This document shows, in pieces, positions 12,085 to 25,430 of a stretch of DNA of 64,000 bases. The translations under genes were made by a program, and so were the position numbers. Each line of letters begins with the position of its first letter. The first letter of the stretch is position 1. The DNA comes from Sclerodactyla briareus (taxonomy: Eukaryota > Echinodermata > Holothuroidea > Dendrochirotida > Sclerodactylidae), in contig JAODTK010005589.1 in assembly GCA_026419785.1 (NCBI GenBank), forward strand, positions 248,001 through 312,000, in the 5' to 3' direction. Below the pieces are notes generated by a model. The model was not told the origin of the DNA. It ran no database searches and saw nothing but the letters and a program-made list of their open reading frames with translations.

Positions 12085-13570
12085 TCTGACTGTCCCAAGA
12101 CTCATATTGTGAACATGTCTATCATAAGTGACACAGTCCCAAATGAATTCGAGGTTGCAAAGGTCACTCCACTATATAAAAAGTGGGCAAACTGATTGTG
12201 CCAATTACCGGCCAATAAGTAATCTGTGCCGGTATTATTTCTAAAATCTTAGAAAAGGGAATTAGTTTACAGCTTGAAAGTCCCTTAGTCCAGAATAATC
12301 ATCCTATATGAATACCATCAGGGTTTAGATCAAAGTTCTCTACAGATACTTGTTTAATTGACCTATATGACACTATTAAAACTAATACGCCAATGCCTCT
12401 TCACTGGTTATGTATTGATGGACCGTAAGTACAGCCTTCGAAACTGTGTACCACTACATTCTGTGTCAAAATTTCGGAACTAATGGGTGTTAAATCAATT
12501 GACTGGTTCAGATCTCATTTGTCTAAACAGGTATCAAGTAACTTGTGGTTGTACATCTGAACCTTTAGAAATTATTCATGTTGTTCCCCAGGGTAGTATC
12601 TTGGGTCCCATTCTTTTTCTTTGGCTATATTAATGGCATGGTGGTCTCCTTTGAATCCTAATTTCATCTGATTCTATATGGCAAGATGCCCAGTGGCATT
12701 CTGTTTTCCCATGCGAGTGCTGACATGGTTTCTCAAAGGCATGGTGAGGCTGTGGAAGCCTGTAGTGATTGGTTCATAGATAACAAACAAACTATCAACA
12801 TCAAGAACCGGAGTCGATTCTCTTGGTACTCGTAGAAAACGCAAAACAGTTGGCGATTAAAATTACTACTACTGATGGTTTGTTTAAATTCTCGTTGTAG
12901 AAAGTTATTATGTGGGCCCTTCTTCACTGGTCTCTTTGATTATGCTTCTTCTTCCTGTACACAGAAGTCTTAGTAAAACCCGTAAAAAGAGTTACAAATT
13001 ATCAAAATTAAAATGTGTGCTTTATACTCATGCAAGGCGCCGAGATATCTTGGTCAGGAAGAAATCGCTGGTCTTTCACATGCTATCTGTGGAGGGAAAA
13101 GCTAAATTTATCAGGTTGAATCTACACATAAATTTTTATCCTTGCAGTACTCCTTATCTTGCCACTAATTTAATTAAAAACTCTAGTATCCACTTCAGGG
13201 AACACGATCTCGGTCCCAACATTTTCCTTCCTAATTGCAAGGGTGCTGTTGGTTCTACCTTTACTTCTCTGCATTCGTGACTGGAAGTCGCTCTTCCGTC
13301 ATATACAAAATCAATACGTCCACGTCATCCGTGAAGCAGAGTTGAGGAAGCATCTTTTGTAGTGTTTTTGTGGTTTGTTTTCAGGTGTGGTCTTTCCCTT
13401 GTTTTGTAAGGGCTGTACTTGCAATTCTGGACCCCATTGGAAATGGGCTGATTTATTTCGGCCTAATTGGTTTTGGCCCCAGTTACCATTTGCCTTTTTG
13501 TATTGTTACGAAGTCCACTTTTGGTTCATTTGAATTTTGTCTTTTGTATGTGCTTGAGTAACGACCAAAA
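12085..13570 (+). mobile_element. CR1-like LINE fragment with 3' UTR
   Basis: The plus strand encodes a decayed CR1-group reverse transcriptase. In order: THIVNMSIISDTVPNEFEVA, KVTPLYKK, CANYRPISNL (about 12200), KILEKG, a GFRSKFSTDTCLIDL box, VKSIDWFRSHLS, VVPQGSILGP (about 12580-12610), then EAVEACSDWFIDNKQT and LLGTRRKRKTVG. The C-terminal frame at about 13080-13280 has LSVEGKAKFIRLNLHINF and LPNCKGAVGSTF, typical of the CR1 tail. The catalytic YADD position reads YGKMPSG, so the active site is lost. After the coding part, a GGACCCCATTGGAAATGGGC phrase near 13430 looks like the CR1-type 3' UTR. The element lacks its 5' end and endonuclease, and shifts frame many times. Confidence 0.85.
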
Positions 13571-14060
13571 AAACCGCAAACACAACAAAACAAACTAATA
13601 GATGGGATACGAATAAAAAACCCACAAAATATTAGAGAATAATATCTCATTCTTTTTTAATGACTACTTTTTTTTTTCGTCCTTTCTGTTACATGGCGCA
13701 AAAAAACGCAAAGCAATTGCCAGCATTTTATAATGTGTAGGGTCAGTAGGCGGCCTTCGCTCCGCCCCCCCCCCTTCCCCGTGACGCCAGTGGATTCCTC
13801 ATTTCTCTGAAAGTAAATTTGCTTAGGGCCTATCTAAAGGTGCAACATGCAAGGATCACATTTGGAGTGTGAGGCTTTGGCAAAAAAGGCAATCGGCTAC
13901 ATGACCATCGAACCTTAAGGATTATATACGAACGAAGAGTGTCACCCATTGGGGGGGGGGTGGGGGAGCTGCAGTCACCTCGTAAGCCCTTAGCGATAAA
14001 TAGACGGTGCTGTTTAAGACGTCAACGACGGTTTATTTGATTCTTTTCAGAGGGCAATCT
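13571..14060. other. Gene-free stretch
   Basis: AC-rich, then T/A-rich sequence follows the LINE tail, with a C run near 13766-13774 and a G run near 13951-13959. No gene is seen. Confidence 0.5.
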
Positions 14061-14074
14061 AGCAGTAATGACAG

Positions 14075-14192
14075 TGTGCGTGTGTTGCGTGTGCGTGTGT
14101 GTGTATGTGTGTGCGGGTGTGTGCGTTTGTGTGCGGTTTTGTGTGTGGGTTACGTGATGTGGGTGGGTGTGTGCTTGTGTGCGTGGGCAGGT
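14075..14192. repeat. GT-rich microsatellite
   Basis: An interrupted TGTGTG/GCGTGTG tract. The Cys/Val-rich plus-strand frame over it is the translation of the repeat. Confidence 0.8.
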
Positions 14193-14587
14193 CAATAGAT
14201 TTCAGTCAGAGTCCTTGTAACACGACAAGCCTCAGAACGCCCTGGTTCGATCATGTTGAAATTCGGGTATACAATTGGGGAGTACATAACCCTATTTTTT
14301 TTTTTTTGTGTGTGTACCGTCGGTCATTTTTAAGAGGAAAAATGAGAATTTGTGAAAAAACTATTATTTGGGTAAACTTCCGCTTGTTAATACAAAAACT
14401 CCATCACACCTGGGTGGATAACTCATACTTGGGTAAGTCGCAGTAGTAGACTGGTTTGATCAGGTTGGAAATCGGCATGCAGCTTTCTTATAAGAACCCC
14501 TATTGTTTTTTTTTTTTTTTTTTCTGACCGAGGACACCATTTTCGGGGAAAAAAAACTGGGAAAAACGGGAAAAAACAAAAAAAAGA

Positions 14588-14618
<31 letters not shown>

Positions 14619-14785
14619 CACAAAGAAGCATTGAGATGATTTGGCTACTTTTAGCTTGTTACTCCAAGACCTCACCTGGAAGGATGAATCCTTACTACTG
14701 TACTACGGTACATACTTTTTAAATTTCCTATAAATGAGCCCTACATGATCCCTATTGTAACTCTATGAGCTGTGAACTTACAATG
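14193..14785. repeat. Second block of the 300-bp repeat family
   Basis: Two diverged units of the 3.7-4.9 kb family are present: TTGTAACACGACAAGCC, CCTGGTTCGATCATGTTGAA, GGGGAGTACATAACCCTA, GCTTGTTAATACAAAAACTC, CACCTGGGTGGATAACTC, then GGTTTGATCAGGTTGGAAAT, GCATGCAGCTTTCTTAT and GCTTGTTACTCCAAGACC. Low-complexity expansions interrupt it: T at 14292-14305 and 14506-14523, and A at about 14590-14618. Confidence 0.65.
14506..14620. repeat. Poly-T then poly-A expansion
   Basis: A T run of about 18 and an A-rich stretch with a run of about 29 lie 60-70 bp apart inside a 300-bp repeat unit and could pair as an AT hairpin. Poly-Phe and poly-Lys frames here are artefacts of the tract. Confidence 0.7.
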
Positions 14786-14789
14786 CTTC

Positions 14790-16625
14790 GCTTGATAGTC
14801 AAGGAATCACGAAGCCTTCCGGGGTTTTTTCTGGTAAATGAGTGGAAAGATGGCGAAGAACAACCTATAAGGAATTAGGTCACTGATGGAGAGAAGGAGA
14901 AGAACAGAACCCGAGGCAACCACCTATGTGATGGGAATAACTGAAGAAGTGGAACCATAATCACGGGACAGCATCCGAGATCCAGATGACCAAGAAATGG
15001 TGGAAGCTTGGCAATGCGACCTAGTGGCCAGAACAGTTTAAAGGCCTTGGAGATGTCCTAGAACAATTCCCCGGCCCTCGCAGCCCTTATCCAGAAACGC
15101 ATCAAATGTGGGTTGGCAAAAGCCAGGAGCTCACTGTTGCCGGCCCCCCCCCCTCCGCGAAAACGCATACTATGGTCAGGGAGCAAACAGATCACCTTTT
15201 AGGTAGAAAGCTGGGTTAGCGACATAGATTCCACGCATGACCTTGGAAACCTGAGATCAATGCTATATTGGATCGATAATTTTAGGGGATAGATCTCTGG
15301 CCTCTGATGACCTTGTCACTTCTGATGGGCTTTTTCCTTATCCCATAACCCACATACACCCCAGCCCTCTCGGGGACAGGGGAGTAGTATCTTTTCCTAC
15401 CTTACTCCTTGAAAAATGTTCAGAATGTCAATTTGTATATTAAAATGGTTCCTACATGAACAACCAAACAATATCCTCGCGTGTCCTTTTGACCTGAGAT
15501 TGACCTAATCATTACGTCTAATGAAGTTTTTTTTTATAACCCTAGCTTCCTTGATTCGCAAATATGTAAATTGCAGGTTTACCTCCTGTACTGAATATAA
15601 AAAATAATAAACACTTTGTGTGAGTGTTACTAGCGTTTGATTATATTGAAACTCTTCTCTTACTAATGTCCCACAGCTGAATTGACTAGGTGTTATCATA
15701 TAGTGGTTTTGTTAAGATGATTTCCTACTTAGAATTAGCAACAGTTTGATTAGAATACTTGACTGTTGAAAACCCCTCCTTAAAAAATAAATGATCACTA
15801 GAGACAGCTTCCTGCAAACCTACTCGTCAACCTTATGATGTTTTATTAGCGGAAAACCCGGACATCCAATATAATAAGTTTTCTTAGAAATGAGACCTTC
15901 ATTATCGTTACCAGATGTCTCCTGGAAAATTACAAGGAAGTTAATTGACACAGTGACTGCTTATGCTGACGCACTGAAGATGATTTGGATGTCACACATG
16001 CTAGCAGGAAACTGGGAACGTGTCAATGTCTATAGACTATGGGCCCGCTAGATTTCGATGACGAGAACCCAAGTAATCCCGTTGTAGTTTTTTTTTTCGG
16101 CGGGGGGGGGGGGGGGGGAGGTGTCGTCCATGCCCAGATAGACCCACCCTAGCTCGTCCTACCTTTTTGCCCGACACCGAATTTGTCCCGGTTTTTCATT
16201 TTCTCTTCTACTCATCTATTAAACTATCTCATTGTCACCCGTTTTAAATTTCTGATTCTTGGCATACTGCCATAGGAGGGCACTTGTCACGTTGTTAAAA
16301 ACTGAACAATTGTCAACACAATTTACAAACTGATGTGCCGGTCAAAATTTACCCGTCTGCATAGGATAATATTTAGATGCTAGGTGCACCTTCTTGAAGT
16401 CTCATCTGTTACTGGAGTTTTGGTATTAGCCCGAAAATATGGGAATAAATCACTACGTGAAGTTTCGATCTTGTTATATCTACAACCTATCACGCAGACT
16501 TTTGGATTGGTTGATTTCCAACCTTTTCCGATATGGGGGGGCTCACGCGCATTTGCTCACTCCTTGTCTCTCCTGAAAGCTTGAATGCCATTGAACATTT
16601 GCGTTCTGGAGATACCGTGCCCACA
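14790..16625. other. Gene-free stretch
   Basis: I see no recognisable coding region. Low-complexity features are a C run near 15146 and a T run leading into a G run at 16088-16118. A 64-codon minus frame at 15505-15699 shows nothing recognisable. Confidence 0.5.
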
Positions 16626-16629
16626 AGAG

Positions 16630-16915
16630 AGTATTACACATACACACACACACACACGCACACATAGACAGACACGCACGCACGCACGCAACGCACCACA
16701 CGCCCACACACATACACCACAATCGGCACCACGTTCGAACCCACGAACACACACGCGAGCATAAACCAACACATACACAAACGCCACACACCTACACCAA
16801 CACAAAAAACACCACCCAAACACACAATCGCCACACGCACAATCAAACGCGAGAACACACGCGCGCGCATACACAAACCACATAAACAAACGCACACACA
16901 CCAGCACAAACAACA
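16630..16915. repeat. Long imperfect CA microsatellite
   Basis: Nearly 290 bp of interrupted ACACAC/ACGCAC/AACACC repeats. The Cys/Val-rich frames on the minus strand are repeat translations. Confidence 0.85.
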
Positions 16916-16919
16916 AACC

Positions 16920-19560
16920 CCCTACAACTTTGCTTTCTGCAAAGAAAAATTACGCTTGCAGTCTCGAATCCCATCCCGGTAAAGCAAGAAGTAGCTCTCG
17001 ATAGGTACTGCTTGGTAGTCCGGGGTGTCAAATATAGTTTGTAAACTTAAACTCCTCAATTAAGGCTACGGTATTCGTAGCCCGGGCGGGTATTTTTAGC
17101 TGGGTTTGATGAACAGCTGGGACACTCACCAGTCCTCTCCGTCTATCCGTTACGTCCTAAAACTGTAAATGTTGTTAGGCCCCTCAAACCTGCGGGTGGA
17201 TGCGAACTTGAATGGGCCAGGGCGACTGTGCACTTTTGTTTGTGTGCTGGGATCAGTTGATTTTAAATCAAATCACTTACACAGATAAAAATTTTTCCAC
17301 GCCATTCTAAATGAACTCTCTGTGAGAGAGGTTTGGTTCAATCAACACCCATATTTACAGTGGAGGCTACAGGTTCATTCTTATATACTACTCATTAGAC
17401 GGTACAGAACATCAGCTACCCATACTGTATGTGGTTCTGTTATCATGTGACTAGAAAGTTGCCTAGTCAGTTCAATTCAAGAGTTTTTCCACAGATTCCC
17501 AAATTTGCCTTGAAGAATTGTGGCATTTTGCTTTTCATGTAAATTCCACTAACCTATAGTTATAAATATATAACGATCTGATTGGACCCGACCATTTCCT
17601 ATTTTGGTCGGTCGGAAAATTTTTGATACACATTCTTAATAATATAATGTATTACCAACATACCAGTTTTTATTAGGAGGTTGTCGTTGGTATTGCTTCA
17701 TTGATGCAATCAAGTTCTTGGATTCGTAGGCTTTATAGCCGGTAAATTCGTCGCCAAATCATTATTTTGTTCGAATTAGCATATAGGCAATTTTGGGTAC
17801 CATTTTCAATAAACGTTGAAGCCATATAGAAGAATTATCAAAGAATTGTATCACTACTTATCCTTTTTGGCATGCTGTATTATTCCTGTTTGTTAAACTA
17901 CAATCATCTTCATGTGATACTGAGGTTGACTCTGAGTCAAATAAATTTGGAATAATGATATTTTTCAATTAGGTGGACCCCTATAAATATTCCCATTCTA
18001 AAAACAAGTGTTATCTCTGATTTTGTTAATGATTTTATAATGACAGTGGACATCTCTGTCTCTCTGTCTGTGTCATAGAGTAAACTCAAGTGTGAAACGT
18101 CATAACGTTTTATGGGTACGCTAAGCCCGGTTTGTCAAAAATAGCTTATATTTCAGGGCGCAGGCATATGCCATTAATCCCACCAATTTATGCATTGTAT
18201 TGAAATCGGATAAGGAGGTTGCCAGTATTTCTACGACATCTTTTCAAGAGGAAAAGTCGATTTGTTCCTGATGATAATAAGAGGATTAGATGGGGGTGCA
18301 GTCTTAGAAACGATATTGATGATGAAAACGAGGGTCTTATTATAACCGAGTAACCTTTCCGTTAGTCCACAGAGATTGTGAAAACTTCAGGATGGTTCAA
18401 TGATAAAATTAGTATTACAAAAAATGGGGGTGAAGGAAAACGAATTAGGACATTTGGGTTAAACAAGGAGGAAAAGAAAACTATTTTCATCAATTTTCTA
18501 CGTGTCCGTTCATGTTGAGGAACTCCTTCAAACCTATCTGCTTGGAGTTTAACGAAAAAATGATAAAGGTTGTTGTATTATCATCGAAGAGATATTTTAT
18601 TTGGTTTTAAAGATGCCAGTATGGATATCAGAGCTCTCCCAATTTCATCACTGTCAATTTACAGTATCACGTTATAAATGTAGACTTAAAGGTGTGAATC
18701 CTTATACTAAGTTCACTGTTGTCTAACAAAGGAATACTGATATTGGAAAAATATGCCAGGAATGTTGAGAAAGAGGGGAATCAGCATCCGGAATGGGGGG
18801 TATTGTTATCATCAGGGCCGTCGCGAGCGGGGGTGCTGTGTGTGGGGGGGGGTGTTCTCCACCACCGCAAAAAATTGTCAGGAGGAAAACCCTCGCAGTT
18901 GGAATTTTCGAATATCCAGTTGGAGTTTCTGACAGTCGTCAGATTGTATATTTACGAGTGAGGTCCTAGGCCCGGTCAATTTGTAAATTTTCACTCAAAC
19001 AAAAAGGCGTATCTTAGTCATGTAAATCGGTGGATTACAAATTACAACAAAGAATGTAATATTTTTTTATCACTATCCAGATAATGTGCCAAAAATTTGG
19101 CGCGCTTCGAACCGCAAGAACAGTACTCTTTCTTTCCAATTAACAAGCACTTTTACAACACAACGTGATGCCTGTCCGCTATGCTATGGCAAGCGATTGT
19201 GTCTATGTTATGATAGAGATTAGGGTAGGGCTTACATTCAGCGTAACAAACCAATACGGAACAAAAGCTTGTAATGTGTGAATTGACCCTCAAGCAGTAT
19301 TTTACATTAGGCTAGTGCAATTTGTAAGCCGCCATGGGTTTAAATTATACAAATAGCGTCCTGAATAGTCAACTTGAAGGCGTGGACATACGAGATCCTG
19401 TTTTTCAGATGTGACGGGGAAAACCCCGCCGAAAAATGCGCGCCCTTTTCGCGCGCATGGTGGTCGGTGACTGTGCAGCAACAAACTCTGAAGGCCCCTC
19501 CAATTTGAAGGGTCCCGTCTATGCCTGTGTGGTGGTCCGCGTAAGATAAGAATTACACCA
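16920..19560. other. AT-rich stretch, no gene recognised
   Basis: A long AT-rich block, nearly free of poly-G until 18844. A G-rich element-like segment starts near 18813 (AGGGCCGTCGCGAGCGGGGG). I find no frame with conserved motifs. Confidence 0.5.
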
Positions 19561-19639
19561 AACCCAAAAAGAAGAAGAGATTAAATGCCCATGATGAAGG
19601 CTCCGTTACCAATTGGCAGAAGAAGCAGAAACGTTGAAA

Positions 19640-20060
19640 TGGAGTGAGGAGTGAAAAGAAAAATTATTTCTGGAACGAACTGAATGTTTAGGAGTGTCAT
19701 AATCCATCAGATTGCATCTAAGGCCACTAAATGCAAAACATCTATAAAGTGGCGAGGAGGGGGGATTCGGCGGTCCGATGAAAAGTGAGATCTAAAAATT
19801 CACTGAATCTTGCTGCCCTAGATTCGATTTGGCAGAGCAAAGCCACAAGATTCGGAGCAGCAAATCGCATCTAGGACATGTGAAAAGGCGAAATTATTTA
19901 TGATATAAGGAGTGTTTGGATGCTATATATGCCACCAAATTGCATCTACAGTCCCCGGAATGAAAAAATTTTGCAGGGGGACACCCCTCCCCTTGACTCC
20001 TCCCCCAGATCCGTATAAAATCCAGCCCCACTCAAAATTACGTTCCTACGCCACGATTGT
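19640..20060. repeat. G-rich dispersed element ending GTTCCTACGCCACG
   Basis: Two related sub-blocks contain AATTGCATCTA/AGATTGCATCTAAGGCC motifs, followed by GGGGGACACCCCTCCCCTTG and a final ACGTTCCTACGCCACG. On the other strand that terminus reads CGTGGCGTAGGAAC, the CAGTGGCG-type end seen in other G-rich elements. There is no coding capacity. The left boundary is uncertain. Confidence 0.4.
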
Positions 20061-23000
20061 TACTTAAGATTCGGCACTGCTGTCAGAGCTGTGTGTCAGT
20101 CGTGAGCTTGTGGCGACCGCCGGCAATCCACTACCCTCCAAACTTCCAAATACCGAGAGTGACACTAAGGCCAGTCTGAAAACACTTGGATAGAGAGTAC
20201 AGTTATACTTAGGCGTTGTGTACTTGTGTATCTCACTCGAGCTTGATGGCCGAGTCGCCACCTTCCGTGAATTAGGTGGATAGAGGGTGTCCACAGTCCA
20301 TCTCGGAGTTTATATGAGATGGGCCTAAATGATTCACTGAAATCCCATATCTGTGAATTATGGTCTCGCTGATCCATTTTCACAAAGTTTAACCAACTTC
20401 TTAAATAAAAAAGAACCCCCCCCCCACAAAAAAAAAAAAAAGCATGACAAAAAATTGGAACGCCAAAAAATGCTCACCTTTCAATGTAGGGATAAGAGTG
20501 AAGTTGCGAAAAAAAATGAAATATATAGCCAGTGGATTTATTTTTTCAATTCTCACCCTCCGAATTCATATGGCCTTGCTACGTTCCTGGTTATCACTAT
20601 TACATAAAGGAATCATACATATGTCATGTTGATGTGTTTATCGATCTGTTATTGTACATGAATTATGTTCTGTTTAGAACTTCTTTTGTGAGCAGTAAAA
20701 CTCGAAATATGAAAAAAAAACAGTATAAAATGTTTGAAAAACCCTTAGTGTGTGGAAATTAAGAAAAAATCTAATAAACGTTGTAGAACCAAATATGAAC
20801 GAACAACGTTATAACAGAGTGGCGTTTTCGAGGATTTGCATCTCCCTCTTCAGATATACTGATTCAAGGATACACACAATGATGATTTCAGACTTGAGTT
20901 GTAGATTCTTCCCAGTGGCATCAAAATAAAACATGTTTCAGAAATACCTTAGTAGAAAGTAAGACTCCATGTGGTAAAAGATGGTTATCAAACGTGGTTT
21001 GAGCTCCTTGATATGCATAGCTTCTTTGATTTTTATTTACTACTGGCCAGGGGCGTCGAGATCCGTGTCGGAAAGTGGGGGACACTCGAATACGATATAC
21101 ATGCGCGGCGCAACACTAGAAATTTATGCACTTTCGGATATTCGATTAAATTATTCGATCTTTGGCGTAGTGGGGTCAGATCTTCACCTGGGGTCCGCGC
21201 CTGAAATTAGTGAATTTATGACAATTTTCAACGCGATAATTGTTCGGTTGGACAAAAATTGAATCAGTTTAGACGATCATTAAATTCGATACACTGTGAA
21301 CCACTTCTCACCGCCATAATAAAATGACCAGGTGCACGGTACAGGTTTAGTAGATTGGGTCACAACAACAATACCCAGACTCAAAAAGGATAGGATTTCA
21401 TTTGCAGTTAATATGCACAACACCGACTGAAAGGACGGATGCGCGGCACAGTTTTGGGGGCGTTTTGGCATATTTAATTAGCGAAATTTCGGTCACCAAA
21501 TTCAATCTAGAAAACTTTATACTTTCACTTTGCCCAAACTTCTTTTATTATTCTCCGAATTTGAGTTATTTCGTCGTGTTTCCACTCCTCAAATTTTCCT
21601 GCAAACCCCTGACCCGAGTCTGGATAATATGACGATTTGCCCCATGTTGTTTTGTTATCCTCCAGTGATCTAATTACCTTTCTATATTGGACATAGCTTT
21701 ACATTGGAGCCTAGCTTGCCCGAGTTGTGTAAAGTTCTGGCCATTAGTGATATGCGTGTATCGACATTTCTAAGGGCAGCAGTCGCAGTCTTTGTGGGGA
21801 TGGGAGAGGGGGGGGGGGTGGGGGGCTGTGATGCAACTTTTTGTGTTTAATTATGTGTTTTTACTATTGCCATCATGGGACCCTCGATTCAACCAGGAGG
21901 GAGAATTGCGGGCCTTTAACATTCGAAAAGCCAAATGGGATGCAAGTGCAAGCTCGTTTGAACACAACCAGGGGGGGCGGGGGGACCAATTTAGCCACAT
22001 GCAATCGTAGGCGACTGTTAGCTCCTAAATCAGAAGGAGAAAAAAATTGTTGATGCGAAGGCATAAGCGTAAGGGACCCTTATAATTTGGGCAGAAAATG
22101 TTTGCTCAAAATCTTAAAAAAAAGAACAAACCTAGAAAAAGCAGACCTGCGCGAGAAGCACGCGAGAATTTGTTGTTTTTCGGGCATTTCATCGGGAATT
22201 GCGGGCATGTCAGCGGAGGAAATTCAGGCTTTTTTTTCACTCTGCCTATTTTCTTTAAAAATTTCCCACGTATTTTTGTCATTTTTTGCTCGACTTTCTC
22301 ATCTTAAAAAAAAAGCGCTACACGATTTGCAAATCTGTTTTTTCAACTCTAGCAAAGTCACATTTTTCGTGAGTTGGAGAAGAAGACACCCCTTACCGAC
22401 CCTATGCAACGACGCTAGGGTTATAACAATGACATTTTATTGTGAATCTACTTTGTAAAAAAAGAGTTTCACCAGTCTGAGTGAGAGAAAAACTTGCATA
22501 AAAGTTAATATTGTTATCGGCCAAATAGGTCTTCAAAATGGCATTGCGCACGACACTATAGTAACAATACAGGTACAGGTCGTTGCCCGCACAGCTCCGA
22601 CGGACATTTGTGACAATCGGTTCGGTTTAAAAGACCACTGTGGTCTTCGTTAGGTGCTTCTCAGATTTTCCACCCACACAGACGCTAATCGAATAGTGTG
22701 TAAAGGGACATGTCATTTCGTCTTCATCGAGGATCAAAAAGTGGGGGGGGGGGGGGGGGGGTGATATTATTGTTGCCCCACTTCGAAAAGTGGGGCATCG
22801 ATCGACGCCCCTGTTACTGGCTAGGGCATGAACATGTCAAGTTGCAACAAGTGCAGTCTGCACTCTTACTGATTTCTGTGGTAAGGATAGCACTGGCAGT
22901 TTTGCTTGAAAGGTGCTCCATGACCCTGAGAGAACCAGTGTCTTGTACCACTGTAAGTTGGGTTTCTCGTCACGGGAACCCCAAAAGAATAGCGATCCGG

Positions 23001-23185
23001 AATTTCAGGGGAAGGACCGTCCTGTCTTCCAGAGGAAAGAATTGACCAGAAAAATATTGACAGCTTTGCATTGGTTGGTCAAACGGGGTCAAGGCTTTCG
23101 GGGGAAAAATCACAGAGCTGCCAATGAAGGAATAAACAATATACAACCCAGGCTATTATCCTCAGACGTTTCTTCATAGAACGAG
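20061..23185. other. Gene-free stretch with poly-G/C runs
   Basis: C run near 20416, G runs near 21811-21820 and 22742-22761. Short open frames on both strands show no domain-like content. No exon with splice sites was found. Confidence 0.5.
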
Positions 23186-23188
23186 CTC

Positions 23189-23340
23189 AGGCGCGTACCA
23201 GAGAGATTTTGCTTGGGAGGGGGAGGGGGGGGGGGGGGGGGGTTTCGGTCGGAACTAAAGGGAGGCGCCCCCATAAATGCCTCACCCTCACCCCATGGCA
23301 AATATGTACAATATGGCCCTGACAAGATGCATGCTGCAAT
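23189..23340. repeat. Poly-G-bearing dispersed element, copy A
   Basis: The order is CAGGCGCGTACCAGAGAGAT, TTTGCTTGGGA, a long G run (about 23225-23242), TCGGTCGGAAC, AAAGGGAGGC, CACCCTCACCCCATGGCAAA and TATGTACA. The same order recurs at 43743-43890. Confidence 0.65.
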
Positions 23341-23589
23341 ATTGCAAAAAATAACATTGCAAAACAACTCTAATGAACTGAAAAAAATCAGTTTTTGTTA
23401 AGTTTATGGATCACTGGATCTCATGGGGGGTGTTGTAGTTGATTGTGCAAAAGGGCACAAGGGAACAATCCCGCAATATATACATAGAGTTGAAAAAACA
23501 AAAGATATCATTAAACATTTTCTCCGTAGAGGGCAGGTGAAAAATTGTGATGCTGTTCCGTGTTGTATTCTTCTTCTCTTTTCTCCCGA

Positions 23590-23680
23590 AGTCTTCACAG
23601 GCGCCTTTTGATCTTTCGACAAGGCGCTATATGAAGGGTTCCACTATTATTAGTATTCTTAATATTAGTAGACAGCCACA
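23590..23680. repeat. Short hairpin repeat tail (AAGGCGCTATAT)
   Basis: GGCGCCTTTTGATCTTTCG and AAGGCGCTATATGAAG form a small stem and are followed by an ATTATTAGTATTCTTAAT-like tail. An ATTATTAGTATTCTTAA phrase recurs at 50.71 kb beyond a LINE. This looks like the 3' end of a short interspersed element. Confidence 0.35.
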
Positions 23681-25430
23681 AGAAAAAAAATAGCCAGAGT
23701 CTCAAGGGGAATTCCTACGGTTATAATCTGACAGTATATAGATTTTCCCCCTTGAAGAAAATACCCCCCCCCCAGTCGTATTTCAATAACTTTGATATTT
23801 TGCTTAGTCTTAGTGTGAGTAATGTTACTCACATAGTCACAAGCACAGCGCGGTTTCTAGAGTCCCATTATGGGGGAGGGGTCGATTTTTTTAGGGGGGG
23901 GGGGGCGGGCTAACAGGAGCAGAGTTGAGTTCTCTAAACGAGGGTGGGTGGATAATTGTAGATGAATCTCTAAGCGTAGCGCCACCATAGGTTGGCGCGG
24001 AGCGTGCGTAGAACAATTTCGACGCTAAAAATCTCCAGATGACCGAAAACGGCGCCTCACGACTGTTATCCTGCATGTTCCCACCCTTGAAATATAGATC
24101 TAGTGTCTGCAAATTCTCAATTATGTGAATGTGTTCGTGAAAAATGTAGTATAAATCTGATATCACAAGAGTTACTGCGATGTAAGAATCATTATTGGGG
24201 TTGTCATGTCACCACGGGTTGGTCTGTCGTGACATTATTGCAATATACATTGCGCCGTAATTGACCGAATTGATATTTGTTACGGAGTTGTTAGCTCTGA
24301 GAACTGTTAGGAACTGTTAAACCAATTAGGTCACCAGATTCACAGCAGCTGCACTTGCCTTGAAGCCGCAGGATCGGTTCTAGACCTAGTTTCAGAGGCG
24401 GGGGGGGGTAGGGTCTGTAAACGACCAGAATATATAATCTGACTGAAAAGAGTGGCAGGTATAAAGTTACTCTTTTTAATTCGATCAATAGAAGAATAAT
24501 CAACTCGATTTTACATTTTGATTTCTGTACAACACGACCTGGACTACATGTCACGAAGACGGCATCGGTGTCCAACCCTGTATATGGAACCATGTCAATG
24601 TTCTCAGGTGTGAGTGATCCCTAGATCTAACCAGACGTTCCATTTGACTTCATGGTGAAGGACTACGTAATGCTTTTAGATCATTCATGAGTCAAACTTT
24701 GATCAGACATTTGGTTTTTTAGCACAGCCCCTGAGCACATTGATTGAGTGCTTGATCGATTAATTGACCTGACATCAGACTGCGTCGGCCATGACTCATT
24801 GAAAAGACTAAACACGAAATGTAAACTGCAAAGCGCGTACTCGACATGTTAGGGGCGGGTAAACGCCGACAAGTTCCGCAGAACGCGCTTTTCGACCTCG
24901 TTTAGAGAGAGCACGTTAACTATTATACAATCCATTTGACCCCCTGTGATCTTGAAATGCCGTACGCTGTTATTCATAGGCACCAACTGTAGTCCACATC
25001 TTCCAGTTTGTTCAAATGTGACGGAGTTAGAAAAATCACATGGATATGTGCCAAATTGACCTCCTGTGAGTTGAACTTTACCTTCATATATTCTGTGGGC
25101 CAATGTAGAACCCCCTTCCCCCCGCCCCCCCTTCAGGGAACTGTTGTCCCGTCATGTTTTCCTGATCCCAGGAACCTAGTCCACCATTATATGCTTGTTG
25201 CCAGCGCAACTGTGGTGGGTGTGGGTTTTTCTAGACAGTTGTTATAGCAGCAGAGTGGTTCGAAATTTGAAAATTGCAAATTCATATATTCACCGTTTGT
25301 TTTGTTGTTGAACGACCATTTGGGTGTCCTTAGATATGTTTTGTCTGCCGTCCTGCATCTGCAGGCCCATCCTCGCTTTCTTGCGGAGGAGGGCATCACA
25401 AAGTCGTTGCTCACACCAGACGATTGGCTC
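23681..25430. other. Gene-free stretch with repeat pieces
   Basis: It contains a G run at 23897-23907, an AGCGCCACCATAGGTTGGCG motif at 23981-24000 that recurs near 41.9 and 42.3 kb, and a TGACCT-type repeat at about 24900-25110. No gene is recognised. Confidence 0.5.
24930..25115. repeat. TGACCT-type dispersed repeat copy
   Basis: TTTGACCCCCTGTGATCTTG, AAATGCCGTA, GGCACCAACTGTAGTCCACA, CCAGTTTGTTCAAATGTGA and TTGACCTCCTGTGA follow the order of the copy at 1620-1905. Confidence 0.45.

Noticed and set aside
16557-16916. Cys/Val-rich frames on the minus strand
   Set aside because: They are translations of the CA microsatellite.
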